A stretch of 64,000 bases of DNA. Source: Ascaphus truei (Eukaryota > Chordata > Amphibia > Anura > Ascaphidae). The notes below the pieces were generated by a model. It was given only the letters and a program-made list of their open reading frames with translations, was not told the DNA's origin and made no database searches. Shown piece by piece: positions 35,870 to 47,276 of this stretch. A program made the translations under genes and the position numbers. The DNA lies in the NCBI GenBank assembly GCA_036426205.1, contig CM071568.1:120256545-120320544 (forward strand), in the 5' to 3' direction. Numbering within the stretch: the stretch's first letter is position 1; each line of letters opens with the position of its first letter.

Positions 35870-36510
35870 AGAAGAAGAAAGAGAAGTGGTTAGGTGTACT
35901 TCATGTGTAGGTATACGCGGTTAAGATAAGAAACGGGCAGGGGGAGAGATAGAGAGGGTGAGCACGAGAAACGCGAAGAGAGAGTACTGGAGGCCCAAGG
36001 GGGGAGGGCGGGCGAGCAGAAGATCCTGGAGAAACGAAGTGTTATTTTGAATTCCGAGAGGAGAAGGACTAGCTGTAGAGAGATGAGAGAGGAGAGAGGG
36101 GAAGCGATGCTGGAGAGACGAAGATCCTTGAGAGAGACGAATACCGAGAGATGAGAGAAAGCCAGAGATGGAGAGAGGGATGAGTGGAGGAGAGATGGTT
36201 GTTGGATGAGCAGGGGTGGAGAGGAAGAGGAGGGAAGAGATGAGGGTCGACGAGGAGAGAGGGTAGAGAGAGAGAGAGGGGAGGAGAGACCGGAGGGAGG
36301 TCTGTGCACTGAGAGATGAGGAGGTCGTGAGCTGACGAAGAGTAGAGGGTGAGCGATCGAGGAGATAGACGAGAGGGTGAGAGAGAGGAGAGGGTGTGAG
36401 AGGGTACGAGAGAGAGGGCGGGAGAGAGGGTGAGAGGAGAGAGCGGGATCGAGAGGGAGAGAGAGAGAGGGAGAGAGAGGGAGAGGGAGAGAGAGAGAGA
36501 GGGAGTGAGG
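35870..36510 (+). repeat. polypurine tract, about 640 bp
   Basis: The plus strand is almost all A and G, mainly GAGAGAGG-type words with few pyrimidine breaks, and then passes into ACACACTGGT repeats (to 36615). The Ser/Leu/Pro-rich minus-strand frames are by-products of this composition. Confidence 0.9.
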
Positions 36511-36615
36511 GAGACACACACAGGGGTACACACGCACACACACACACTGGTACACACACACACACACTGGTACACACACACACACACACACTGGTACACA
36601 CACACACACACACAC

Positions 36616-37381
36616 TGTCAGGGCGAGCTCACCACAAACGAGACGGGACCGCGGTGCTGAGGTGGGATAGAATATAACGCCACCCACAGCCATGAGGGCA
36701 CGTCTTGAGAGTAGAGTGGTCTGGGAGTCCGGATCGGGCAGGAGAGGTACGGATGGTAGAGGTTGCTGTTGCCAGCTCCGGGGTTAGAGAGAGGGACGTA
36801 ATCGTTTACCGTTTGCCGAGTTCGGGATGCCAGAGGTGCGGGTAGACGTAGCGGAAGCCGGTTCGGTACACGAGGAAGACTGCAAAACAAGACAGGACAA
36901 GGCAGGACTAGGGAGGCAGAGAGTGATGAGAACAACTGGTTCTATGCTCAGCCGACGAGTTAATGAAGCTGCAGGGAATATATAGGCAAGAGGGTCCAAT
37001 GGCAGAGTAGCAAGGTGGGGGTGTGTGAATGGGCCAGGATGAGACAGGGATAGGTCTAGATGAGTTCCTGGAGGAGGAGCTATAGATCCTAGGAGAATTG
37101 GTGTATTGAATTGCAGCATTGGAAAAGGGTACTGTGCCTTTAAGAGGCTGGTGCGCCTCCGTGTGACCGCGCCTCCGTGTGGCTGCGCCTGTGGATGCGT
37201 GCGCGGGCACACGCCCTGAACCAAGGGCAGAAGAAGGGAACTGACGTGCGCGCGCGCGCGCACAGGGGAAACGGAGCTCGGCGTCTTAGAGGAGGAATCC
37301 GTGTGAGCCGCGGGAGACCCTGGCAGGGCTGCAGGTGAGTGATAAGCATGCCGAGAGCAGCGTGACTCCTGAATCCTTACA
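36616..37381 (-). repeat. solo LTR (Sushi/chromovirus-like) in a CA repeat
   Basis: On the plus strand it runs TGTCAGGGCGAGCTC to CTGAATCCTTACA. In sense it starts TGTAAGGATTCAGGAG, like the chromovirus 3' LTR start TGTGACGATTCAGG at 53859. CACAC flanks both sides, but this is uninformative in a CA microsatellite. It contains a short (GC)n run near 37250. Confidence 0.6.
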
Positions 37382-38367
37382 CACACACTGTTACACACAC
37401 TGGTACACACACACACACACTGTCACGACTAACCTGGGTCGGACCGCGTGGCTGAGGTGGGGTTGTAAAAGCACCGACAGGAAGCGGAAGCTTTGCCCCC
37501 AGGCACGCTGGTCCTGCCCCCCCCAGGCACGCTGGTCCTGCACCCCGCCCTCAGGCACCCTGGCCTTGCCCCCCGCCCCCAGGCACCCTGACCCTGCCCC
37601 CACCCCCCCCACAGCACCCTTCCTTCCATCCATTCCCACATGCCGGGCCTTGGTGAAGGATGATGCCGGGGGGCGGGGCTTAATGCCGGGATGCAGGGGA
37701 TAGGCCAACAAGGTAGGAAACTGCCGGGGGGGGGGCATTAAAAAAAAATACTTACCAGCCGGGCTGCAGCAGTCTCCTCCTCCGCGCCACCGCAGACTCG
37801 CGCACAGCGCACTGCAGCTAATAACTCGCGCACCGCCGGCGACGCTAAAAAAAAAACTGGAACACATGGAGGAATAACTGGGACATTTCCGGGACACACA
37901 GGAAACCGGGACAGCTCTCGAAAACCGGGACTGTCCCGGCAAAAGGGGGACGGGTGGTCACCCTACTGATAAAAGACTGAATCGCCCCCAAAAAATAGCT
38001 CAAACAAAATCACAGAGGCAGCGGTGATAAGCCACTTATCACCGCTTTTCGGCATGTTCATAAACTCGTGTAATTCTAGTAGCAGTGATTCGGCTATGAA
38101 CGCCTATCGCCACTCTAGAATGATGATTTTATCACAAAATCCTCACGCCAGAAATAGTTGTCGTGAAGGTGTTGGAAACCTGCAGAGAAGCGGCTAGATG
38201 GGATTTGAAAAAAATGAATTTTTCCTGCAAATGGATTGATGCCAGGAATCTCTGGAGCTGATATCCATTAATATTAGCACCAGAGACCCCTGGCATGAAT
38301 CCTATGCAATAAAAATGCATTTACAGTAAACTTCATTACCATAGCGGATAGCCTCAGGACCCCCTAC

Positions 38368-38498
38368 TTCCCGAGATACAGGCCCCGTTATGGGGTGCCA
38401 GTATCTCCTATGCATTTAAATGTCCGCGTCACGTGACCGTGGGAATAAAATGTGTAGGAGATACCACCACCCCATAACGGGGCCTGTATCTCGGGAAG
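38368..38498. repeat. hairpin with perfect 31 bp arms
   Basis: CTTCCCGAGATACAGGCCCC (38368 onwards) is exactly inverted at 38468-38498. The 69-base loop has a further TATCTCCTA/TAGGAGATA pairing. The same hairpin is at 41670-41801. Confidence 0.85.
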
Positions 38499-39137
38499 AA
38501 GGGGGTCCATGAAGCTGAAACCAATGCGGTTCAGCTCAGGAGACCCTCTACTCATCTAAACTATTAACAAAATTAAAATTTATACACATACATTGTCGGA
38601 GCGGAGATGTGCACGGGGAGAGACGTGCTCTCTCAGAGCCGCTCTCCTGCCGCAGATACAACTCCCGGGTAAGGCTGGCCTTTGGTCAACGGTGGGGGGT
38701 CCGTTCCATCATATCACGCAATCGGCTCGTTTTGTGATTTATGCTCTATGACAGGTATCAAGTGGCTTTCGAATCCATGATCCGAACTTAAGCTACGCAA
38801 GGGATTAAATTAAACGCGGGGGGAAGCCACCGGAGTGTAAGCGTGTATTGGCAGGATGGGAGAGGAGTAACGAGGTGGTGGGTACTGTGCAGAAATAAAA
38901 CATGCAGAAGAGGGCGTCCTTGCGGTGGAGTAAAGTGATAGATTCCGGGGGCACTATGATTAAATAGGCCCGAGGGACAGAAGGGGAGCGAGAGAGGAGC
39001 GATAGATAAAGATTGGGGAGGCTGCCCCATCCTACTCCCATCTGGAAAAAATAACGGTGATTTAAATGGCCCCGGCGATTTTTTAAATTACCTTTAGTCC
39101 ATAGGTCCCCCAAGTCTCATCTCAGCATGCCTCCAAA

Positions 39138-39928
39138 TTTAACACCCTTTCCCCCCCCACACTAAGCAGATAAAGGGGGATATGGTTGTTAGTGGTGCTC
39201 ACCTGCAGATATCCAGGAGCCTGGGCCTCCGCAGGGCGAGGAGCTTGGAGGGTAGATATTCTCTTTCACACCAGATAAGGTGCAGAGCCTCTCACCTGCA
39301 AGTGCTCTGTCAGAGCAGGGGTGACCCCTTGCAGGACTTGTAGATCGTTACTTATCACAGACGCCAGGAAATTGGCAAATTGGTTGAGGTTATTGTCAGC
39401 AAGGATCAGCATAACAAACAGCAACAATCAGACAGGTTTTAGCTCCCTGTAAGTCATCAGAAAGCACCTCACACTACCCTTTCCAAATGTAGGCTGACCT
39501 TCACACCCCCCTCCACTTAGGTAGCTGCTCTTGTCTCCTAGCTCCAGACCCCACGTTAGGAATCTCCCACCTTTATGCTCTTTCTCCTGACTGATGATAT
39601 GCTTGGCTGCTCTGCTCTCTTGCCTTCCCGTAGGTCTATACACTGGCACAAACTGGGCCCCCCTTAATCCAGCTCACCTACTCAGTCCCTCCTTCACCTC
39701 AGGACCCCAGGCCACCTCGTCCTAAAGGGCGGTCCCGATTTAATAACCCTGGGGGGTGTGAACCTTTTCTTTTCCCATGTCTCTGGCTAAACAATGCTGC
39801 AACATTGTAGCCTAGCTAGGAGCCAACTCACATGCCGGACCAAGTGTAAGGAGTTTAACCCCCTATACTTTCAGAGTCTGCCCTAGCCTGCATCTAAAAA
39901 GGTCCTGGTTTTAGTCAAGGGAGCTACA
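39138..39928 (-). repeat. subfamily B LTR, copy in block 1
   Basis: Runs from TTTAACACCC to GGGAGCTACA on the plus strand. The bases before it (GCATGCCTCCAAA) give a sense primer site TGGAGGC like that of the 13-20 kb element. Compared with 42168-42919 it has many one-base indels. Confidence 0.8.
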
Positions 39929-40023
39929 TTTATATTATATATCTATATATATATATATATATCTATACTATATATATTATATATATATATATTTAATATA
40001 TATATTATATATGTATTATATCA

Positions 40024-40871
40024 TGTCAACCATTCTGTAAATGGATTACATCATCTCTCCTCCTGCCAGTAAGGCCTGGTAAAAGTTATGGGCATGCCAG
40101 CAGTGAATTATGGAGGTTTGCCCTCACACCTCTGTTGATGGTGCCCTATGTTAATGGATTGGAGTGGTCACATGCTCTATATCCATGATTAAGTGATGTC
40201 AGAGTTGTGCCAGCCCCCCAGAGGGATCATAAGGCAAGCACCCTGCTCAAAAGTTAGTTGTTGCTAGATCATCAGTAAGAGCTCAGTGTGTTGGTTGGAG
40301 AAGTAGCAAGTCTTAGTGGCAGGCTTGGAGGAAACAGCTCATAAGACTGTGACCAGGGAACCTGGCACAGGGGCTATCTCACCTAAGGGGAGATAGGGAA
40401 ATCCACCATTTGGGAAAGGACACCGCTTCAAGGGATGAGTTGCGCGTTGAACATGCAGCGTCTATGAGTACACCGAACCACTGTGAGGGCAGCTGGTCCG
40501 CCGCAAGCAATAAAGATTTGTTAACTCGCATACCACCGTGTGTAAGGGTGGAGTGATTACAAGAGTGGGGTCACCACACAAGATGGGTTCCGCACCAGGA
40601 CCATATCCACAGCGACGCTGGCTGTGGATCCCTGATGACGGTGAGGCGCTGCACCGGATAGGTAGGAGGACTCAAGACACTACCCTCAGTGCCTGTCTGG
40701 GTTGGCATACCCCACAGCGCCACGCAACATCATCGGGGAGACTCAGGAGTCCTGTTGCCAAACAGGTCTTACCACCCAGACATACACTGTAATCGGGGTA
40801 TGGTGTAGACCCACAGGGGCCAATGTGAGATTGGCTGGTCAGGTCTAGGCCAGAAAGAAACACCCGTTACA
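40024..40871 (+). repeat. subfamily C LTR, indel-rich copy
   Basis: Matches 21271-22199 and 45494-46105, from TGTCAACCATTCTG to CACCCGTTACA. Extra single bases are scattered through it. The flanks (ATCA and TTTT) do not match. A PBS-like word with one lost base is at 40642-40652. Confidence 0.8.
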
Positions 40872-41169
40872 TTTTGGATGGCATCATATCATATATGCAA
40901 ATACACTGTATGCTCCTCCTGCATGTCCTTAGGCAGGTCTGCAACCCCCGTCTTTCTATCCCATCATCACACCTATCCGCCATAAGCACTTCCACTATTC
41001 CACTAACATTAAGCTCATTTATGGAATAGTCCTAATCTCCATAGGCATCTATGCATACTCCTAGGTTAAAATCAACCCCACACTGTATGAGACCAATTCA
41101 AGGTCGAAACCGCTGGCCGTTGGTGTTTTGTTTCTGGGTAGCACGGCCTTAACCTCCTCGCCCCGAAAA

Positions 41170-42919
41170 AAAAAAAAATGGAACACATGGAGGAATAAAC
41201 TGGGACCATTTCCGGGACACACCAGGAAACCGGGACAGCTCGAAAACCGGGCTGTCCCGGCAAGGGGAGGGTGGTCACCCTACTGATAAAAGCTGAATCG
41301 CCCCCAAAATAGCTACAACAAAATCACAGAGGCAGCGGTGATAAGCCACTTATCACGCTTTCGGCAGTGTATAAACTCGTGTAATTCTAGTAGCAGTTGA
41401 TTCGGTATGAACGCTATCGCCACTCTAGAATGATGATTTATCACAAAATCCTCACGCCAGAAATAGTTGTCGTGAAGTGTTTTGGAAACCCTGCAGAGAA
41501 GCGGCTAGATGGGATTTGAAAAAAATGAATTTTCCTGCAAATGGATTGATGCCAGAATCTCTGGAGCTGATATCCATTAATTATAGCACCAGAGACCCCT
41601 GGCATGAATCCTATGCAATAAAATGCATTACAGTAACTCATTACCATAGCGGATAGCCTCAGGAACCCACTTCCCGAGATACAGGCCCCGTTATGGGGTG
41701 CCAGTATCTCCTATGCATTTAAATGTCCGCGTCACGTGACCGTGGGAATAAAATGTGTAGGAGATACCACCACCCCATAACGGGGCCTGTATCTCGGGAA
41801 GAAGGGGGTCCATGAAGCTGAAACCAATGCGGTTCAGCTCAGGAGACCCTCTACTCATCTAAACTATTAACAAAATTAAAATTTATACACATACATTTCG
41901 GGCGAGATTTGCACAGGGAGAGACGGCTCTCTCAGAGCAGCTCTCTGCAGCAGATACAACTCGCCGGGTAAGGCCTTTTCAGTGGGTCGTTCATCAGATC
42001 ACCGGCTAATCGGCCGTTTTGTGAATTTTGCTATGACAGGTAATCAAGGCTTTCTGAATACCATGAAAGCAACGCTCATAAAAACGGTGATTTAAATGGC
42101 CCCGCGATTTTTTAAATTAACCTTTAGTCCATAGGTCCCCAAGTCTCATCTCAGCAGTGCCTCCAAATTTAACACCCTTTCCCCCCACACTAAGGCAGAT
42201 AGAAGGGGGATATGGTGTTAGTGGTGCTCACCTGCAGATATCCAGGAGCCTGGGCCTCCGCAGGGCAGGGAGCTTGGAGGGTAGATATTCTCTTTCACCA
42301 GATAAGGTGCAGAGCCTCCACCTGCAAGGGCTCTGTCAGAGGCAGGGGTGACCCCTTGCAGGAACTTGTAGATCGTTAACTTATCACAGACTGCCAGGAA
42401 ATTTGCAAATTGGTTGAGGTTTATTGTCAGCAGGATCAGCATGAACAAACAGCAACAATCAGGACAGGTTTTAGCTCCCTGTAAGTCATCAGAAAGCACC
42501 TCACACTACCCTTTCCAAATGTAGGCTGACTTCACCCCCCTCCCACGTTAGGATAGCTGCTCTTGGTCTCCTAGCTCCAGGACCCCACAGTTAGGAATCT
42601 CCCACCTTTATGCTCTGTCTCCTGACTGATGATATGCTTGGCTGCTCTGCTTGCCTTCCCTGAGGTCTATACACTGGCACAACTGGGCCCCCCTTAATCC
42701 AGCTCACCTACTCAGGCCTCTCTTCACTCAGGACCCCAGGACACACCTCGTCCTAAAGGGCGGTCCCCGATTTATATACCCTGGGGGGGTGAACCTTTTC
42801 TTCCCATGTCTCTGGGCTAAACAATGCTGCAACATTGTAGCCTAGCTAGGAGCCAACTCACATGCAGGACCAAGTGTAAGGAGTTTAACCCCTATACTTT
42901 CAGAGTGCTGCCCTAGCCT
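41170..42919. repeat. duplicated block, copy 2
   Basis: Second copy of 37850-39919, with the same element order and an intact hairpin at 41670-41801. It ends where the B LTR is cut by an AC microsatellite at about 42920. Confidence 0.8.
42168..42919 (-). repeat. subfamily B LTR, copy in block 2, truncated
   Basis: Starts TTTAACACCC, preceded by the sense primer site TGGAGGCACTGC (42154-42165). It lacks the last stretch found in the copy at 39138 and stops at an AC repeat (42920-42946). The sense PBS-like word with one mismatch is at 42309-42320. Confidence 0.8.
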
Positions 42920-43024
42920 GACACACACACACACACACACACACACGTCTAGAGCACATCATGTGAAGCATTGCATGCCAAGTCAGCCGGTTTGCAGACA
43001 ATATAGATATTTAGATGTACAGTA

Positions 43025-43356
43025 CAGGCATACTCCGGTTTAAGGACACTCGCTTTAAGTACACTCGCGAGTAAGTACATATCGCTCAATAGGCAAATGG
43101 CAGCTCGCGCATGCGCCTGTCAGCAGGTCCTGAACAGCAATACCGGCTCCCTACCTGTACCGAAGCTGTGCGCAAGCGGGGAGACTACAGAGCCTGTTAC
43201 AAATGTGTTATTTACATCAGTTATGCACGTATATGAAGATTGCAGTACAGTACATGCATCGATAAGTGGAAAAAAGGCAGTGCTTCACTTTAAGTACATT
43301 TTCGCTTTACATACATGCTCCGGTCCCATTGCATACGTTAATGTGGGGTATGCCTG
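43025..43356. mobile_element. Tigger/pogo-like MITE, 332 bp, inverted copy
   Basis: Same family and same length as 27924-28255 but in the opposite orientation. The ends are CAGGCATACTCCGGTTTAAG and the complement of ATGTGGGGTATGCCTG, with TA on both sides (43023-43024, 43357-43358). Confidence 0.85.
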
Positions 43357-43358
43357 TA

Positions 43359-44689
43359 TACACAATTGATTTACAAATGCTGTGTACATTGTGAGATTTA
43401 TTTTCAATTGCTGTCACATTTTAAATCACTTCGAACTTCTAAACCTATATACACATATGTATTATATATGTACAAACACGTGCAAAGATTCTCATTTTTG
43501 TCATATAAATATATTATATATGTGTACATACAAGTATCTAGAATGGATGCACACAATAACAAACGCAAACTATGCATACATATTAAGACATTTTAAACAC
43601 ATTAATTTAAAATTCATGCAAATATTTGACATTCATTTATTTGCTATACACAATTTATAGTTGCATATAGGCCATCTACACTTGCAAAATGGAGGTAGTA
43701 CGTAGTAACTCTAAATGTGTAATATATGCATTGCTTCAAAAGAAATGTAGCGTAGACAGGTGCACAGATATTAAGCACTTTAGTGCCAGAGGAAACTGCC
43801 ATCGGTAGCACACCCCTCTGACACTGAAGGGGTTACATGGATCTATAATGTGAATACCTACAGATGTAGCAAGTTATTGCACCCATTCAGCATCATGGGA
43901 TACTCTGATATTCTGCATTATGACTGCCATTGAATCCTATGGAAAATCTGTGATATTCTGTATTACAATGCAATACGTGTTATTAGTGGGAGAAATGAAG
44001 TCTGCGACATCTACAGTACGTTAACAAAAACTGCTAAGGAACAGGTGCCGGTATTAATACAAACTCAATCATTACTGTCAATATGCTGTAGGCCCTGGGT
44101 TACAGTATTTGGTGTATGTGGCACAACTAAAATTTGCTTCCCCAGTCCAGTTATAGTTTCCATTATATCTCCTTGGATAATAAAGCATTTTCCATATGGA
44201 CATATCAACAGCCCCAATATTTGACCATGGCAGATTGTATAATCTAATACAATACAGATAAATATGGTTTATTACATATGTACTATATATCTGCTTCAGT
44301 GCTGTAATATTGTAATAATATAATTATATTAGGGGTGTAGATTACGTATCATAATATCAAACGAGCAGGATGATATATAAATAATACAATTACAGCATAG
44401 TATCCAAAACAACAATACAGTGTAACAACTACAAAAAATACTAATACCCAGAATCAGTATCATTAATGTACAAAATACAGATCATACTAAACATGACATA
44501 GTTACCACATCACTATATATAATTATTATAATCCTCAGATAGACAATGAATGAATATATTCACATCATTATTGACCTCTGCTCTCACCTGCACGTGAGTA
44601 GAGTATATTAGAGATGCGGTGTGATATATAGATATACAGTATATGTTATGTATATAAATATATATACACCCCTCGCTCAGGCACAGCTC
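43359..44689. other. AT-rich non-coding DNA
   Basis: No supported feature; short TATATG-rich tracts. Confidence 0.4.
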
Positions 44690-44960
44690 TCCAAGACCCT
44701 CCTCTGCGACACCACGCAACGGTACGTGCGCGCGCCCTGCGCTCTGCGCGCTGACGTCACAGCAGGGCCTGGCACGGTGGGTGGATGGGCGGTGGCACAC
44801 CACCGACTATGGACGCGCTCAACCGGCAGACGCCGCGTCACCATCTAGCCAGGAGGAGAATGGCGAGGGGCGGGGCAATAAGCAGATGCGTGAGTGGGCG
44901 GGAGCGCCCTGTGTCATTGTGACGTATGAAGGGAGGAGGTAACCGGAGTAGAACGCAGGA
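44690..44960. promoter_or_regulatory. CpG-rich stretch with CRE and GC-box words
   Basis: This 270 bp stretch stands out in CpG density. It contains TGACGTCA (near 44752), GGGGCGGGGC (near 44867) and GTGGGCGGG. Such words occur in CpG-island promoters. No exon with a start codon and splice donor could be recognised next to it, and a transposon origin is possible. Confidence 0.35.
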
Positions 44961-45244
44961 AGGAGGGTGTCTGGGAGGAGAGGTGTATAAATGTTACTGT
45001 CACCTGGTGCTTCCACAACACGAAGACACCCGGATGCAGGCATACATAGGCAGGGGTGTCACATGTAGCCACAACAATAGGAAATCTCTGATATTCTTTA
45101 AGGCCGGGGTAATGCATGGGGGCTGGAATTATACATGTGTATATTATGGTAAAATAGTTTCTGCACTCATCTATGTATAATAACCAGAACACTGATATAG
45201 TTTGAACCAGACTCGGATATAGCCAAGACACTAAGATATGTATA

Positions 45245-45443
45245 TGTAACCCCCTTTCCCTACGCCTAAGGGAAACCGCGGGCAATTACGCGTGCTGTTA
45301 GTACTTGTACGCTCACAGGAGACCTTAGCTTCTGGGAGCCTGGGGTGAGCACTCTCGCTCTTAGTGCAGGGCCTCCACCTATGAGGGATCCCAGCGTTGG
45401 CGGGATGACTCCTCATAGGACCCAATACAATCAGTAAAAACAA

Positions 45444-45450
<7 letters not shown>
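45245..45450 (-). repeat. Gypsy LTR fragment
   Basis: Starts TGTAACCCCCTTTCCC and carries the sense PBS-like word with one mismatch (45366-45377). It breaks off in a TA microsatellite at about 45450-45480, where the next LTR begins. Confidence 0.6.
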
Positions 45451-45488
<38 letters not shown>

Positions 45489-45493
45489 ATATG

Positions 45494-46105
45494 TAACCAT
45501 GCTGTAAAATGGCTACAGTCATCTCTCCTGCTGACAGTAAGGCCTGGTAAGTTATGGGCATGCCAGCAGTAATTATGGAGGTTTGCCCTCACACCCTGGT
45601 GAGGTGCCCTATGTATGGATGGGAGTGGTCACATGCTCTGACTCCATGATTAGTGATGTCAGAGTTGTGCCAGCCCCCAGAGGATACATAAGGCACAGCA
45701 CTGCTCAAAAAGTTAGATCATCAGTGGAGTTCAGTAGAGTTGGTAGTAGATATGAGACAAGGAGCAAGTCGGAGTACAGACTTGGGAGGAGACAGCTCAT
45801 AAGACTGTGACCAGGGACCTGGCACAGGGAATATCTCCCTAAGGGGAGATAGGGAATCCACCAATTTGGGAAAGGACACCTTTCAAAGGGAAGTGCGGTG
45901 AACATGAGCGGCTGAGTACAACCGCTGTGAGGGGCAGCTGGCCCGCCGCAAGTCAATAAAGATGATCTTGTTAACTCATACCCTCGTGTGTAAGTGTGGA
46001 GTGATTACACAGAGGGGTGCACCACAGAGGAGTTCCTCACCAGGACCATCCACAAGCGGACGCTGGGATCCTGATGAGGTGGAGGCGCTGCACTGGATAT
46101 AGATG
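45494..46105 (+). repeat. subfamily C LTR, 3'-truncated
   Basis: Close copy of 21271-22199 from TGTAACCATGCTG. It ends just after the PBS-like word (46080-46091), where it passes into a piece of the hammerhead satellite unit. Confidence 0.8.
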
Positions 46106-46114
46106 GGGAAAGGC

Positions 46115-46215
46115 GGGGTTGCAGACCTGCCTAAGACATGCAGATGAGCATACAGTTGTATTTGCATATTTGCTTTCCTGTGGAGGGTTTTTGTCACTTT
46201 TTTACTCACCATAAC
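46115..46215 (+). repeat. fragment of the hammerhead satellite unit
   Basis: Inverted match to 29020-29107: GCAGACCTGCCTAAGACATG, then GGAGGGTTTTTGTCAC. It spans the junction of two tandem units but lacks the ribozyme itself. Similar text is at 40895-40965 in the other orientation. Confidence 0.55.
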
Positions 46216-46513
46216 TTAACTCAGTATTATGGTATATATATATACACATATACATAAAATATATATACATTTTATACATATATATATATATACTATAAAA
46301 ATACTAAGTGCGCAAATTAATACAATAAAACAATAAAATGTAACAACAAATGCTGCCCCAGTGTTACACTATAAACAGTAGTAATATATGGAGAAAAGAA
46401 AGAAAACACAGGCGCAAATGTTGCTAAACATTAAAAAATTGAGCATATCTTAAACTGGGAACAATGGTTGATATCTTTGGTGAGATCTCTGAAATAAAAA
46501 TGGAAAGAGACAA
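46216..46513. other. AT-rich spacer
   Basis: TA-rich tracts only. Confidence 0.4.
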
Positions 46514-47276
46514 AATATGGTGAAGTACGTTTTGTATTCGTTTTCTGCGCAATAGTAGGTTTAGCTACTTACAAAGTAGCAGATGATTTAGGCATGTAGG
46601 ATACAAAGAATCCTCTCCTTCCTGCTGCTCTATGTGGCGGTCTGTCTCCTCTCCACGTGGAACGCCGAGATTCTCCGTGTTGAAATAGATCCGCCCGCAG
46701 CTACCTTCCAGTTCTCCTGCGCTGCTCCTCAGGTCCTGCGAGACAGCGATCGTGACGTCACTCGGTTAGTATTTTTACCGCACCAGGGAGTAATGTCCAC
46801 AGTATATGCTACTGGGTGTATGGTATCTGGAGGTCAAAGTTTCACAGTTCTGGGGATAGGGAGAGCTATAGATATATTCTTAAGCCTCCACCCTACGCGT
46901 TTCATCCTGACACTAGGACTTCATCTGGGGAAACTGTCAACTCACAAACTGTCAAACTTTGACCTCCAGATACCATATAGCATATGCTGTGGACATTACT
47001 CCCTGGCGCTCCGGTATAAACACTAACCGAGTGACGTCACGATCGCTGTCTTGCGGGACCTGAGGAGCAGCGCAGGAGAACTGGAAGGTAGCTGCGGGCG
47101 GATCTGTTGGAACACGGAGAATCTCGCCGTTCCACGTGGAAAGGAGACAGACCGCCACATAAAGCAGCAGGAAGGAGAGGATTCTTTATATCCTACATGC
47201 CTAAATCATCTGCTACTTTGTATGTAGCTTTCTACTTTTGCGCAGTAACGAATACAAAACGTATTTCACCATATTT
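46514..47276. mobile_element. near-palindromic element, about 325 bp arms, hammerhead-like loop
   Basis: 46514-46842 is inverted at 46954-47276, with a few mismatches and small indels. The 111-base loop holds a hammerhead-like motif. Both arms carry a frame beginning MAVCLLSTWN, simply because they are inverted copies. Head-to-head inverted copies are typical of Penelope-like elements. Confidence 0.75.
46889..46929 (-). ncRNA. hammerhead-like motif, core decayed
   Basis: On the minus strand stem I is CCC/GGG. The core reads CAGATGA where CTGATGA is expected. Stem II is TCCT/AGGA, followed by GAAA, the palindrome ACGCGT and GTA. The one core change should inactivate it. Confidence 0.6.

Larger units (their letters stand above)
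35529..37963. mobile_element. TA-flanked element with GGGTGACC inverted ends, heavily loaded
   Basis: The ends are GGGTGACCAGATTTT and the complement of GGTGGTCACCC, with CCGGGACA-type repeats just inside both. TA at 35527-35528 and 37964-37965 flanks it, and the host text resumes across it (GATAAA, then CTGATAAAAG). A second right end is at 41170-41280. The interior holds an LTR-like start (TGTCAGGATTCGCC at 35717), a purine tract, a CA repeat and an LTR. Confidence 0.55.
37850..39928. repeat. duplicated block, copy 1 (indel-rich)
   Basis: Direct repeat of 41170-42919. Order: right end of the GGTGACC element, a Harbinger-like stretch, a 31 bp-arm hairpin, a variable part, then a subfamily B LTR (39138-39928). 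Differences from copy 2 are mostly single inserted or lost bases. Copy 1 also has about 300 extra bases at 38780-39040. Confidence 0.8.

Noticed and set aside
35890..36693. Long Ser/Leu/Pro-rich frames on the minus strand
   Set aside because: They translate the polypurine and CA repeats and have no domain.
46634..47158. Two opposite frames with nearly the same protein (MAVCLLSTWN...)
   Set aside because: They are the two arms of one inverted repeat; no sign of coding constraint.
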